NCBI RefSeq assembly: GCF_010183535.1 | Contig: NC_071333.1 | Coordinates: 19,094,587-19,158,586, forward strand | From: Caenorhabditis remanei | Lineage: Eukaryota; Nematoda; Chromadorea; Rhabditida; Rhabditidae | DNA length: 64,000 nt | Direction: 5' to 3' | Shown here: positions 42,802 through 55,263 of the stretch, piece by piece | Numbering within the stretch: the first letter of the stretch is position 1 | How the letters are laid out: each line of letters opens with the position of its first letter | Program-made: the position numbers and the translations under genes | Notes under the pieces: generated by a model | Database searches by the model: none | What the model saw: the letters and a program-made list of their open reading frames with translations, nothing else | What the model was told of the DNA's origin: nothing

Positions 42802-45800
42802 ATGGTGAAAAAAGGTAATGCTTCAAGAAATCTTAATGGTGGAAATAGCCGCGGTTCCAACAACAACAGACGAAATCAAGGCAACCGACCAAATGGACAG
42901 CAAAACGGCCAAGGACAAAACGGAAGAAATCAGAAAAACAGTAAGTTGATTTTTCGACTATAATCGACATGAGTAATTGGACAAAACAAATGACTTTCAG
43001 CACCGCATCGAGAAATCCAAGGAAACGAGAACAGGAATGGGCCCGGAAACTGTAGAGGACAGGTGAATGGTGAGTTGGATAATAAATGGTCGTATAAATA
43101 TAAGAAATGACGACTGATAGGGTGGGAACCATTTCAAGTTGATTGGTCAAATTGTGAATCATAGTTTGGAAGACTGACGTGCCTTGAGAATTCCCCTAAA
43201 AACTCAAAACTAGTCCGCTAAACTTGATTCAAACTGCAATAAACATTGTGATTACTGCCATTAAACGACTTTCAGCTCCTCGTCAAGGAAATCCAGAAAA
43301 CGGTAGAGATCATTATGGATATGGGAGAGAACCGATGAACGGTGAGTTGGGTGACTTCTGGATACTCTTGCATTTATGGAATTTCTTATTTCCAGACTTT
43401 TTAAGAGTGCCGTAAAATTTGTTATAGATGGGCGCCCGCTAATAAAAGTTTGGAGCATCCTATCTCGGCTGCCTTCAAAGAAATGAAAATAATCTCAACT
43501 AAAAAAATATTCTATTAATATTAAGCTATATTTTGTCAGTTTGCAGCTTTTTGATATTTCCTTTGGGAATCAAGATATACCGCTGCGAACAAGCATCGCT
43601 CCGTGCATCTGTATTAAAATTTTACGATAATAACGTCTGGGTAATCAAGCAAATAAAAAATACGGGTAGCCTCAAGAATTCTTTGTAATTGGTTAACTTT
43701 AAACGCGAGTCCCGGCTTCCCAGATCTTCCAATTATGCCAATCGTTTATTATGTTAGTAGAGACTTCATTTTTGTTGTTCACAATTTTTTATGAACTTTC
43801 TTAACTATTTTGCACTGAGATAGGTTGCAGACATCATTTCAATAACCCATAATCGTTATGACCAGTACTACTCCTATTTTCACTCACCCTAGCTCAGATT
43901 TAAAATGTTTATTCTTATTTTCAGGTGCAAATCGGTCAGTCATTCGAGATGAAAACCGCCCTCTTCACAGAAACCCACTTCCACCACCTAGTCCCTTGTA
44001 CGACAATGAATATGACGACATTGTTGAAGGAATCAACCCGATTGTGTATCCGTATCGTGTTCGAGGAGAGCCAACTGGTAGTCTCAACCACGAAATGAGT
44101 CATGTTTCTCGCCCATCTCAGCCACACATTTTGCCAATCCAATCGGTTTCCCGATTGGAAGGTAAGAATTATTTAAATTTTCTTTATTGTGAGCCATTTG
44201 CTTAGAGAGTAACAACTATCAGTATCAAACATATATTTATTTTCAGATTCCAACACACAACCAGTTCGCTTTTCTCCCCGGACTCTAGTTCAGTCACCAA
44301 TGACACTCTCAACAAGTGTTCGCACCTTGTTCGACAAAGATGTGGAGTCATCATCGGAGAGACTGAATGTTAAATCATCGTTCCCTGACTGGAACATCTC
44401 CGGAGATTCAACAAGATATGCTCGTTCTTATCACTTTCCAAAAGATCCAAGAGATAGAGTTAGCCATCTGGAGTACGAATCACAACTCCAAGTGCCTCGT
44501 TTCCGACGACGTTCTCCACTTCCTCTGGACTTCGATGAGGATTCACCAGCATCGAGCGGAACCTTCGATCGCCAGAACAACATGTCAATTGTTGCGTTTT
44601 CACGAATGGAAGGTAAGAGTTATTCAATTATCTTTTCTGAAAAGACCTTGCTTAGAGAGGAAAAACTAGCTATCATTATCAAATATTTACTTTCAGAATC
44701 GAAACTACCAGTCCGAGATGAATATCATGCATCTCGCCGGAATTCAATTCAGCCACGAAATCGAAACGGTGGAGTCAATCACTTGGAAAGCGAAGCCCAA
44801 CTCCAAGCAATTTGCTACCGAGCACGCTCTCCACCTCCTCTACAATTCAATGAGGACCAGCCGTCATCAAGTGAAAACATCACTCGCCACGCCAACTTCT
44901 CCCGTGAAGACTCAACAAGATATAGTCATCCTCATCACATCGCAATTGAGAAAAAAGATGGAGCCAAACATCTGAAAAACGATTCCCAACTCCCAACACC
45001 ACGTTTTCGACCACGCTCTCCACCTGCTCTGCAATTCAATGAAGATCAAGGAACTTCAAGCGGAATTGTTGATCGCCACACCCACTCCAGTGGAAATCCA
45101 GTCCCCAAGATCCAATCTGACTTCTCAAGATTGTCGTTGGAAAAAGCTGAAAGCCAGGGAAATCGTCGTCGCCACCCATTCGTGGTTACTTTCAAAGGTT
45201 CTGTCGCACCGGAGTTTTTTGAAAAACACACAAGTTCATTGTGTAGTGTTACGATTTCGGTGACTGGATGCAAAACCGGACGGTTTGCGGCCTTTCCGAC
45301 CGACACCATCACTGAATTCAATGAAATGAATGAAAGGATACAGTAAGCGTTTTACAATTCAAAATACTCGAATATCTATGTACATTGCAGGGAAGCGATG
45401 GAGTATCTAAAAGCCATCCCACCAAAAATTTCAGGTGAATTGTGGCAGCCGGGAGTCGGCTGCATTGTACGCTGTTCACAAAACGGGTGGTCTCGCGGAA
45501 TGGTAGTCGAGAGAAAACCAGATCAAGTATTAAAAAATTATCAAAAATTATTTTATTTATGATTTTCAGGAATTCTTGGTCTACAAAATGGACCTCGCGG
45601 TGTTCAGAAAAGTGCCGCTGAGCGATATCTGGCCGTTGCTGCCAGAATTCAATAATATAGCTGCATTTGCAGCCAACTGCTGTAGTATGGAGAGTGATAC
45701 TGAAAAGTTTATTGACGGCAAGGAGCTAATCGAAAAATGGGGACAGTCAAAAGTATTTTTGAAGTTCTCAGACAAAAAGATGAGAAATGTAAGTTAGAGG

Positions 45801-45935
45801 ATTTCAAATGGTAAGCAGTCAACCCAATATTTGCAGAACATCATTCCACGCTACAGAGTGGAAGTTTTCATCGAGACTGAAAGTGGTCAAATAGAAAGTC
45901 TCCAACGACTCAGTGGACAAAGAAAGGTCGAATAA
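42802..45935 (+). CDS. Tudor-domain protein with repeated Arg/Pro-rich segments
   Basis: Nine exons: 42802-42940, 43001-43069, 43276-43341, 43925-44161, 44247-44612, 44697-45342, 45391-45526, 45570-45788 and 45837-45935. They total 1977 nt, 658 aa, in phase. Residues 1-100 are N/Q/G/R-rich (GNRPNGQQNGQGQNGRNQ), like RG/NQ disordered tails. The middle holds three imperfect repeats of about 70 aa, each with RxRSPxPLxFxED then a Ser-rich end and a TRY or SxLE-type motif. The C-terminal part is a Tudor domain: LWQPGVGCIVRCSQNGWSRGMV, then EFLVYKMDLAVFRKVPLSDIWPLLPEF and an AAFAANC ending. Tudor domains read dimethyl-Arg on partners such as Argonautes in germ granules. The intron at 44613-44696 is 84 nt and open in frame, so retention would add 28 residues. 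TTTTCAG lies one base before the ATG (trans-splice site). Confidence 0.85.
43425..43615. repeat. Dispersed repeat B, copy 2, inside the Tudor gene intron 3
   Basis: Diverged relative of 6612-6805, lying in the long third intron, which explains its length. Confidence 0.45.
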
Positions 45936-46094
45936 TTGGGAGAAGGGTGGATTAACCACTAATTTTGTTTTATTTGTTTGACTGAATGATTATTCTGTTT
46001 TTTTTTGCTAATGCATTTAATTGAAATGAGACGATTGCTATTGTCTTCATATAATAATCAGAGCTACAACTGTTCTGTTTTTGAATGTTGAAAG

Positions 46095-46943
46095 TTTCGG
46101 CTCTATTGGCAAAGAATGGTCCCAACCGCAAAGAACGGTCCCAAAAAATAAAAGAACGGTCCCAAAGAATTACATGGTCCCAACCGCAAAGAATGGTCCC
46201 AAAATTTTGGGTGACACAAGTTTCCGAATTGAATGGTCCCAACCGCAAAGAATAGTCCCAACCGCAAAGAATGGTCCCAACTCAAAATTTTAAAATTTTT
46301 TAGTAAAACTAATTTTTACGCTCCTTTTACCCAGGCTTAGGAAGGGCCGGGGCTACCTGATGATTCACACTGTCACTCAAATTTTCGAAATTTTAAGCAT
46401 TTTTTTGGCTGAAGGTGTGTGGCTGGGAGAGGCACTTTTTTGTTACATAACCTTTCTCTTAGGCTTAGGTTTCTTAGAAATTCGGAAAAAAAAATGGACA
46501 AAAACTATTAATTTGTCAATTTTTGTTGTTTTGTCAAGTTTTTTTCCGAATTTCTAAGAAACCTAAGCCTAAGAGAATGGTGAAAAGTGGTCCCCACAAG
46601 AATCACACAGATTTTGTAAACTTTGTTCATCTTTCAGCACACTGATTCAGAGTCCCCAAAAACAATTTTTGAGTGTCCCCAAACTAACTTAGCGTCCCTT
46701 TTTTTGTATCAATTTTGAGGGACCATTCTTTGCGGTTGGGACCATGTAATTCGGAAATTTGGGTCACCCAAAATTTTGGCACCATTCTTTGCGGTTGGGA
46801 CCATTCTTTGCGGTTGGGACCGTTCTTTGCGGTTGGGACCATTCTTTGCCAATAGAGCCGAACATTCTTTGCGGTTGGGACCGTTCTTTGCGGTTGGGAC
46901 CGTTCTTTGCGGTTGGGACCATTCTTTGCCAATTGAGCCAAAG
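46095..46943. mobile_element. Foldback element with tandem 19-bp units in its inverted repeats
   Basis: The left end reads TTCGGCTCTATTGGCAAAG and the right end carries the mirror image twice (after 46850 and at 46928). Both arms are built from units like CAAAGAAYGGTCCCAACCG, in opposite orientation at 46110-46290 and 46715-46935. In the centre (46456-46575) there is a second nested inverted repeat whose arms contain CTTAGGCTTAGGTTTCTTAG. No transposase. It lies about 160 bp after the Tudor gene stop. Confidence 0.8.
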
Positions 46944-47427
46944 TTTTTTGATAAACCATCTTCTGAATGTAATTATTAATAAAAGTAATAAAAGATTGGT
47001 GTCTCAAAGCTTGCATTGTTCTTTTTCAATACTATTTGGTCAATACCAAAGTGTTTACTTTTCTTTATTAATATCTTTTCAGCAATTACATTTTTCAGAT
47101 TATTTGGCCACATCTTCCAAGAACAGCTTCAGAACTAAAAAAGTTCCGATTGCCATCTCAAATTCTCTTCATCTCTTGAGAAAATAGGCTAAAGTAATGA
47201 TGAATTAATTCGCCGTTAATCGGCAATGGTCTAGTTTTATGAAAAACCTAGGCCATCTTCTAAATGTCCTCACGGCGATGTTGTATGTATATTTGCTTTC
47301 CGGCGATAATGAAGAATAGCACGACACTTGAGGAGTCCCAGAGAAAAAAAGGCCCGTAGGCAGTATCACTTTTTCAAAAACAAAACCTTCGCATCATTAC
47401 AATTCGCAAATAGTTCTGCCAGAAAAA
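46944..47427. other. Intergenic, no gene seen
   Basis: AT-rich; no supported exon. Confidence 0.3.
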
Positions 47428-47692
47428 ATGTTTCTGGAGACTGCGAATGTTGGAACTCGAAACATCGTCGTGCAATTCAAGCATTCTGAATGCCAAGTCC
47501 TTCATGTCGGCTGTAACATAGAAACACGGTGAGTATTCAAATATTTTAAAATTTGTTCAAAATTCCTCAAGAAAATTAAAAGTTGTGAACGTTTGTATTC
47601 CAGGTCCCGACGGCAGAAAATTCGCTCACATTGAACCCAGAGATTTAGTGGAAGTGCTGTTCATGGAAGTTGTCGCCGGAAAAGAAAACTGA
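47428..47692 (+). pseudogene. Possible small two-exon gene with a phase conflict
   Basis: ATG 47428 opens a 101-nt exon ending ACACG-GTGAG. After TATTCCAG at 47603 comes a second block open to TGA 47692 (FAHIEPRDLVEVLFMEVVAGKEN). The natural splice joins them in the wrong phase and gives an early stop, so the gene is either broken or my exon edges are wrong. No family is recognised. Confidence 0.3.
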
Positions 47693-48321
47693 AGTAATTC
47701 ACATCCACGCTGTGCTTAAGCAGCTCTAAATTCAAAATGTTTTGTGTTTTTTGCAATTAATTCGTTTCAATAAATATTTATCTATTTTTAAATATATTAA
47801 AATAAACAGCTATTTGAATGAGGAGTCTAGGACTCGAGAAGGGGTAGACGTGGAATCCTGCACGGTGAGGTGACGGTACTGAGTAAAAGATCCACAGCAA
47901 CCAAAAAAATAAGGAATAGTTGAAGGGACTAGGGAAGTGTTTGAGATAAAGAACTGGGAGTTGGGGTTAAAGTGAAATAGTTGGAGACATAAACCCCAAA
48001 GTTGGAAAAAAACATAGAAATGGAGAAGGAAGTGACAAGAAGTTAAGGACTGAAGAAAGTTAAGGTAAGAGGGTGAGAGATCAAGGAGTCCATGACAAGG
48101 AGTCCATGACTGAGGTGGTATCTGAACTCGATGTACTTTGTACAGCTCCCACTTTCTTCTTCCCGCTCCCATCCAATATGATTCATAGGCTTTTAGTCTT
48201 GAATCATTCTATCTATCTGTTTTAATTGAATTCTTTCACCCACACATTTTCTGTCTGGCTCCGCCTCTGCCCAGTATAAAAAAAGAGGCGAGAGTTTATC
48301 TTTTATCTTTTAATAAAGGTT
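47693..48321. other. Intergenic, possible degenerate repeat
   Basis: Ends with AATAAA near 47770, then a G/A-rich stretch. A 120-codon minus-strand frame exists but has no start context, splice signals or recognisable content, and I do not call it. Confidence 0.3.
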
Positions 48322-48455
48322 TAATTACCCAAATTTGAGGTGGACTGGACTCGAAGATGTACTGCTTGCTCTCAGAGCGAACACTTTAATGGCCCCTCAC
48401 AAAATAAGCTCCCCAGCAACTGGTGGCCCGGCCTAAGCCGGTAATTACCACTAGT
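48322..48455. repeat. Dispersed repeat A, copy 2
   Basis: Shorter relative of 1095-1344, with the same two ends and without the palindromic insertion. It therefore shows the empty insertion site of that MITE (GGCCTAAGCCGGTAATTACC). Confidence 0.7.
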
Positions 48456-49020
48456 GCACCCCAGGCTCGCCTTGGTCTTGAGGATCTCAGTTTTTTCGAT
48501 CCCAGCGAGCACCCCAAAGGACAACCCTGCGTTTCAGTATCCGAGGAAGTCGTGAAGGAGCAGTGAATTATGAAAGAGAAAGACAAGAATTTAAGAACAA
48601 GATGAGAGTTTTGTAATGGTATTAACAGAAAAATGTGTTGTGCCTGTTAATGTTGGATCATTGTGCCAGATGTGGTTTTGTCTCCAACGTAGCTTCTCAT
48701 ATTTCAAAAGCAATTAGAGTTGTAATATAACTTTTCCGAGCAGTCAATATAGATGGCTCGTAAAAGAAGCGAAGGGATGACATTGAAGAATGGCCACCTT
48801 CTTCGCCTATCTGTTTGCTCCTTGTTATTCTCTGTCCCTTTCCCATTCTCCCTCTTTCTTCGTCGCTGCCCTTTCCTTTCTTTTTTTTGTTTACGCGCTA
48901 TCTGATTTCGATCGATTGTTTTAGTGATGTTGTGAAAACCGTTTTTTGGTTTTTATTTTTTTCAAATTTTCGGTCCTTATGGGAACTGTGATTTACAATA
49001 CCGGCCATTTTCAATCGAGA
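48456..49020. other. Intergenic, pyrimidine-rich
   Basis: No gene seen. Confidence 0.3.
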
Positions 49021-49310
49021 TTGGGCAACTTTGAGAGTGTGTCATGGTAATACTGATAGTCCCATTAAGTAGATTTTTACTGAATTATACAGATCAAAAG
49101 CAGAGCTTGGCTTTTGTAGTGGACAACTTTTTTGTACGAGCACTCCCTAGAGAGTTATGGTTATTTTAAGACAACAGCTCAAAAATCGAACTATTTTTCA
49201 ATGAAATTAGTCGATTTGAGGGAGAAATTACTTTTTCGAAAAATAACTTGCTAAAGAGCGGTCGTACAAAAAAGTTGCCATCACCATGACAGACTCTCAA
49301 AGTTGCCCAA
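49021..49310. mobile_element. Palindromic MITE family C, copy 2
   Basis: Terminal inverted repeats TTGGGCAACTTTGAGAGTGT and its near mirror at the right edge. Clearly related to 11146-11494 but with about 70 bp deleted from the right arm (AAAAAGTTGCCA runs straight into TCACCATGACAG). Confidence 0.8.
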
Positions 49311-49575
49311 TTTCTACTGAAAACGGATGAAGTTTACAACCTTTTAACCGGTACTCTATCGTTTGAAGACTCTAAAGTTTTTCCGTTTAGTATAACACCC
49401 CGTTCCCATATTTCATGGAACACAACGCGATGCAATAGCTACGTCCTCTTGCGCTTTTGTTCTTTTTTGTCCTTGTGTTCATGTCGATAGTGAAGAAGGT
49501 CACTCTGACGGATATATATCTCGCCATTTTACTCTTATATAACTTTACACAAACATTGTTCTGACATATTCACAG
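49311..49575 (+). promoter_or_regulatory. Upstream region of LOTUS-like gene 1
   Basis: TATATATCTCGCC and TCTTATATAAC lie 30-80 nt upstream of the ATG, and TTCACAG abuts it (a possible trans-splice acceptor). Confidence 0.35.
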
Positions 49576-50678
49576 ATGTTCCATACCACCGCTGATTTTG
49601 CAAAAAGCTTGTGGTCAGTTCTCTTTAGGGAAAGTGAAGGAGAAGAAACTTACTCTGAAAGTGAAGTCATCAGAATTTATGAGTGAGTTGTTTAAACTTA
49701 ATTTTTGTTTAGAGCAACTTCTAAAACGTTTGACTTTTCAGAAAAAGTACTTCCCCTGGACTGACCAACAAAATTCTCCAGAAGTTCGGGTGTAGTTTGG
49801 CGGAGATTCTCACCCATTCTGCGTATTTCTACAAGGACAACGAAGAATGGAAGATTCACCGATGCAATGACAAGTTCGGGCGCCCACTCGATGAAGAAAA
49901 TCGACACAAGATGTATGTTCCTGCTCAAAATTCACTGCCAATGTCAATCGTCGATTTTCATCACAATCATTCCCCCAACTGGAATGAAGAAGACCGTGAA
50001 TTGATTCCTGGAGAACGGGGCTGGGCTTTACACACTGAACCCAAATGGACCTCTCGATATGACCGAAACGCTGCTCTCGGCCTTCCAAGCAATGGGAATC
50101 AAGAACGGGGACGCGAAGATTCTTTTTCCTCGACCTCCAGTGTTACTGTACCACCCGAAGTGTTGGAGAGATTTGCTAGCATAGTAATTTCTTCAAGATT
50201 TGATGGAAACCAGCCTTCGTGAGTTTTTACTTAGATTTTCGAGATTTGTGGAGCTGAAATTTTACAGCGCATCGAAGAGACAACTCCCTGCTTCTCGAGT
50301 TGTTTTTGGTGATGCCAGAGAAGTCCTGAAGACTAACATCGCAGCCACCGCTCAAAAACTTCCCGTGGGAAAGTTTTCAATCGACGATCTGATTGAGGAA
50401 ATTCGGTCCCTTTCGAACGGGGACAAAAAACAAGTTAACGACATGACTCGATACTATTTGTTTAACATGAACAAAAGGCAATTTTCCCTCGTCGATGGAT
50501 CCGGAGGAGGTTAGTCTTAACAATATAATATTTATAACTTAAAAGGAATCGGAGGGGATGTTTGATGTCAAGGAACACTCAAAAGTTTAAATTTTCTTCT
50601 CTCCCATTTCCCAAACCTAAAAGTAATCATTAATACATTTGCATTATTGCAGCCCAAGCCAACAAGTTGTACGAATAA
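49576..50678 (+). CDS. LOTUS-like two-domain protein 1 (short paralogue)
   Basis: Exons 49576-49682, 49742-50218, 50268-50509 and 50653-50678; 852 nt, 283 aa, in phase. The N-terminal domain (about residues 1-75: TADFAKSLWSVLF, YSESEVIRIYE, KFGCSLAEILTHSAYFYKD) has the size and pattern of a LOTUS/OST-HTH winged helix. In germ-granule proteins that domain binds Vasa-type helicases or G-rich RNA. The middle is hydrophilic. The C-terminal domain (KLPVGKFSIDDLIEEIRSL, YYLFNMNKRQFSLVDG) is also winged-helix-like. Exons 1 (107 nt) and 4 (26 nt, ending KLYE) have exactly the sizes found in the gene at 55777, proving common descent. Intact. The LOTUS label is my inference from pattern, not a search result. 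Confidence 0.75.
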
Positions 50679-53600
50679 GGTGAATTGTTCGACAACTTTT
50701 TTTCCTCAAGGACGGAACTTCAAGCAAATTTCATCATAATCCTGCTCTCTCTTCTTGCTTTCTTGATTCTCTCAATATTACCTCAGATGTTCCGTCTATT
50801 TTTCTATTACCTCAAATGTTCCGTCTTCTTGTGTCTCATTTTCCCCCGAACCTTAGCCTTCTATCGGTTTCCCCCTCTTTCTCCACATGTTTCTCAATGA
50901 CTTTGTCCCTTTTTTCTTCTCGTGCTCTCTTTCACTTCTTCTATGTACCCTTTTCACTTTTTTCTTGATTGGTCCTAAATGAGTCCCAATAAACAATAAC
51001 GACAATAAGGTTTAGTCTTGTCTTAGTTTCTTAAACGTTGTCGACGTCTCAAAATCAATATCTTTGTTTGATTCCATTTTTCCTATTAAATATTTTCACA
51101 AAAAGACTCGTGTTCTTTACTGCCTCTTTTTCTATTGACAATTCCATTCTTCTTTTTTACCGTCAGGGCAAAAGTCGCAAACTTCTAGTCGTAGGAGACA
51201 GGAAAGTTAGGGAAACTGTCAAATTTCAATTGTGTATTGCTTTCCAACATTTTCCAAAAGGGCCGTAACATGTCTTCTTTGGAACTTCCGTATTCAGCTT
51301 CTTTTGAGGGTAAAAAAAACATTTTCTTAAACACTAAAACATGAAAAAGTTTCTCCGTGCTCTCAAAAATACAAGCTAAAGCAGTTTTTCACATCAATGG
51401 GAATCAAAAAGAATTTCTCAATTTTTTCCTATTGAAATTTCACTAAAGCCATCAAATTTAATTAGAAAACGACCTGATTTAGGATGTGAAAAAATTCAAT
51501 AAATGGAAAAATGATGCAAATGCGCTCCAGTGAGACGGCTCGTGAATTCCTCTCGGACAAATTGGCGACAGTGAAGAATCTTGTCGCCGTTCTTTTGATA
51601 TAAAAATTTATTTAAAACTTTGGGTTTTTTTTGAAATAAAAATTAGCCAATCCAAATAATCACGGTGTTTTTGAAATTATTTTGTGGAAATTACTATTCT
51701 TCGTAGTTTTTTTCAAATTCTGCATTTTTTTCATATGAAATGAATATTTTCTAAAAAAAACTGTGTAATTGTTGTGTTCCTTTCTGAAGTCGTTCGCAGT
51801 GATTTGTGTTGTTCGATCTTACCGTTCTTTTTGTTAATATTAGTATAACTCTTTCTACCTCTCCCTATCTCTCCTTCTCACCTCACCCATACGGCTTCTC
51901 GACTACACACGGACGAATCGACACCTCAGACTGCAAAAACGAGAAGACAACACACAAAGTGGCCTTTCCTCAAAAAACGACGGACCAACCTTAACGTAAA
52001 AAAAGGCGATCAATGAAACACACATGCACACCGTCTCTCTACTTGCACACCGCCTATTACCCTTTTCTAATCATTCATAATATTTGTGTTCTTCTGCGTC
52101 TATTCTTGCTCAAATCGACTGATTTCAAAATGATTATTTGTTATTTCAGGTTTTTTCGAACGCTCTACGGGTCAACTCGGATTTCGACCACAAAATAGGA
52201 AAAAGAAGCGAAAATGGTTGCCCATTACAAGACGTGTATGCTGTGAACAACGCGTTAAACAAATTGATAAATTGGTAAGGTTTTTGACTGAGAATTATTC
52301 AGTAAACTAGTCTTTGCTTTTTTTTCAGACATAAATTATGCAGTGATGCCGTTATGATGAAATTGGATTTTGTGAGGACGACAGGAACCGTTTCAAAGTC
52401 TGTTGAAACAATTTATTTGTCTCTGAGCTGATCGAGGGAAACTTCTGAAAGCGAACAACACAAACAAAGACGCGCTGTGAAAAATGGTGAGTTGTAGACA
52501 TGGAAAAGCTTTGTTGACAGAAAGTTCACATAATAGAGCACATTCAGTCAACGTTTCATTTTAGAAACCTGATTCTTGTGCCATTTAGGTTGAATTCGGA
52601 ATGTTCGAGTCAGTTTCTAATGGTTGGAATATTCGGGCCAACTTTGAACGGCGGACAAGAATTGGGTCCACAACAAACAAGATATGGAATCAATGGGAAT
52701 ATAATTTGAATAGTTAAGAGTCACGTTAAATGACACGACGAGTAGATGTAAAGTAAGTAATTTCAAAAAATTTTAACCAAAATTAGACAAAATCGGACGT
52801 CTTCAGGTCAAATTTGAAAAGAGATTCTCGATCTAATTTCTAATCTAATAGCTAACCTAAAGAGACTGAGAGGTAAAAGAAAAAACGAGATATTTGTTTA
52901 AAACGGATTGAAAATAATCTTTCGAGTCAAATGCTCTCACAAATATGCTTGAATATGTCAAATTTTTCATCAAAAACGGGTGAAATCAAGAAAATAAGTT
53001 TCTGAAAGCATTTTTTCTCCTAGCTGACTAGACAATACAGATCGACTTCTAAAAGCTGTCCTGACCTCTTCTCGGCTGAAGTCACTCTTTTCAGCCACGT
53101 TTATAGTGTGTTTTATTCTTTCAGGTGCGATAATCTACACGAAGAGATTCAGCAAGTGTCGGCATGCTGATATTAGAGAAATGGGCCGATGTAAGACAAA
53201 AGGACAAAATCTCTACCCCCTGCATGTGTCTGAACTGCAGTAACAGTGCTTACACCACTATTCAAAGAGGTTCTAAGTGAAGAATAAGTTTTGAAGAAAA
53301 AAAAGTCCTTGACCTTGAATATCACACAACGAACTGATTCCAACATGGCAAAAAAGACAAATGCTCAGAGTCGACTTTGGTAGAGGACTGAAATCAAAAA
53401 GACACCAATGAGAACGATGACACTTCACTGTCTGCGCGTGCTTACACCATTAGACGTGTTGAATTCCGTGTCCAAGATGTCAAGATGTCGGCCTCGACTC
53501 TCTGCAAACCGTTTCACTGAGGATTTCGAAAAAGCTGTAATTCAGGTCATTTTCTTACCATTATTGTTTCGAAAATTCATTTCACCTGTAGGTAGTATCA

Positions 53601-54968
53601 CTTATTCAGGAAATCACTTCGCTCACTTATGACGCCTCACGAGTTTGGAATGTAAACGGAACTGGATGTGCACATTTCTCGAGGAAAGGAAATTGATTTG
53701 GGGAGGCGCAATCAATGCTCGCTGGAAGCATGTATGTCACGTTGTGGGATAAATAACGGAATTGGAAATATACCCTGGACACGGAAAGTGAGTTATTTTT
53801 TCAATTAATGCAAGGAACTCGTTCTATTACTGAGTAATGTCGTTTTAAAGTATGCTGCAGGCTTAACTTCAGCTCCACGAGCTTCAAATCGTTTTATTAA
53901 ATCCTTCTTTCTTGATTATCTGGTGTGACAACCAATAATTCCGGAAGTTTCGGTTCAATCTTTTCTTTTTCATAGTCAGCTCCGTATTTGGGGCTCCATT
54001 ATTGAACCGAGCCTTGAAACTAACCTACCCACCTTTCCTTTCTAATCCCTTTGAAGTTGTGAGATACTCTGTAGAAATAATCAATTACAAATGACTATTC
54101 AGATTCCTCCGCTGGAATAAAAATAGATCGATGTTCATCCCTTTCTGTGTGTACGCAGAGCATTATACGGAAAATCAAAAAAAAAGTGCGAGATAAAACT
54201 GAAAATTGTTGGCAATTTCCGAGGAATAATTCGTTACAATTGTGTTGTGTATTCACTGCGTTCTTTGATAAAAAACTCTAATAAATCAATGTTAATCTAA
54301 TTGCTTCTGTTATTTCATGAGTTGCCAGCTAGCATCTACATATTAACTCCCAAAAATGTACGTTTGTGGTGAAGACATTAAAATGAGAAACAGCCCGCTT
54401 AAAAACCCGATAGAGAAACAAAATATCATATTGGTAAGAAATAATAGCAGTTGACCACATTAGCTATGTTTTATTTATATTGCGTGACTTCTTTGCTTAT
54501 TATTAGTGTGAGTAGAACATTTTGGAATGTAAGATTGTTCATCAAGTATGAAATTCAGAATTTTCTCGCACAGAATACTACTGTGTAGATATTCATGTTT
54601 TAATTAGCTCATTAGCGGCGTTTTGGTCACAACTGCCTTCGTTTTTTCATTCCCTCTTTTCTCCTTCTCATTTTTCTGACGTACATATACTAATCTCAAA
54701 AAGGAGTAAGAGTCAGATTCAAATTCATTGGGGATGTGAAGAGACGGATGAGAAAAAAGGAAGCGAAGAGATGCAATAGCTACCTTCCGAGTGCATGTGC
54801 TCTTCGTAATTTTGTTTTTTCTGCTGTTCTACGTTTTCCCTTTTCGTTCTCTATCTCTCAGTCATTGCTCTTTCTCATTTCTTCATTTTTGCTTTTTTTG
54901 GATGCGTTTTTGACTTTTTTTGAGCTATTTTGTAGTTTTCTAGTAATTGATTTGGTTTTGATAAAATA
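50679..54968. other. Gene-poor interval
   Basis: AATAAAC near 50990 could end gene 1. A repeat at 51412-51600 has a related copy at 62419-62600 (CAATAAATGGAAAAATGATG, CAAATGCGCTC, GACGGCTCGTG). Short splice-flanked fragments near 52150-52450 (MMKLDFVRTTG, faintly like the F-box gene KLEFVRSS) may be F-box debris. No intact gene. Confidence 0.35.
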
Positions 54969-55263
54969 TACCGTAAATGCTGTATTATAACTGCACCTGT
55001 AATAGAACGACACCTGTATTATAACGACACCTGTATTATAACGACACCCCATTTATACTCAGAATTCATGAATGTGATTATCCCGGTGTCTTTTCTTGGT
55101 TCTGATTAGAAGCAGCGTGATAAGTAACTTCTTGATCAGCCGATAGAACTCCCAAAAAAAGTTTTTCCAGTAGATTTTAGTAAGTTTCTGAAACCACAAA
55201 ATTTCTCTGGGAGCCGGTTGAAAAATATAACGGCATGCCGATACCGGTACAGTATTTACGGTA
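54969..55263. mobile_element. MITE with TACCGTAAAT ends and an internal minisatellite
   Basis: TACCGTAAATGCTGTA at the left, mirrored by TACAGTATTTACGGTA at the right. Just inside the left end are about three tandem units of GACACCTGTATTATAAC. No ORF. Confidence 0.75.

Noticed and set aside
46105..46935. CRISPR-like array
   Set aside because: Units are adjacent, lack unique spacers, occur in opposite orientations and lie in a eukaryotic context; they are foldback-element arms.
47810..48172. 120-codon minus-strand ORF
   Set aside because: Probably a chance frame in repetitive purine-rich DNA; no domain or promoter context.
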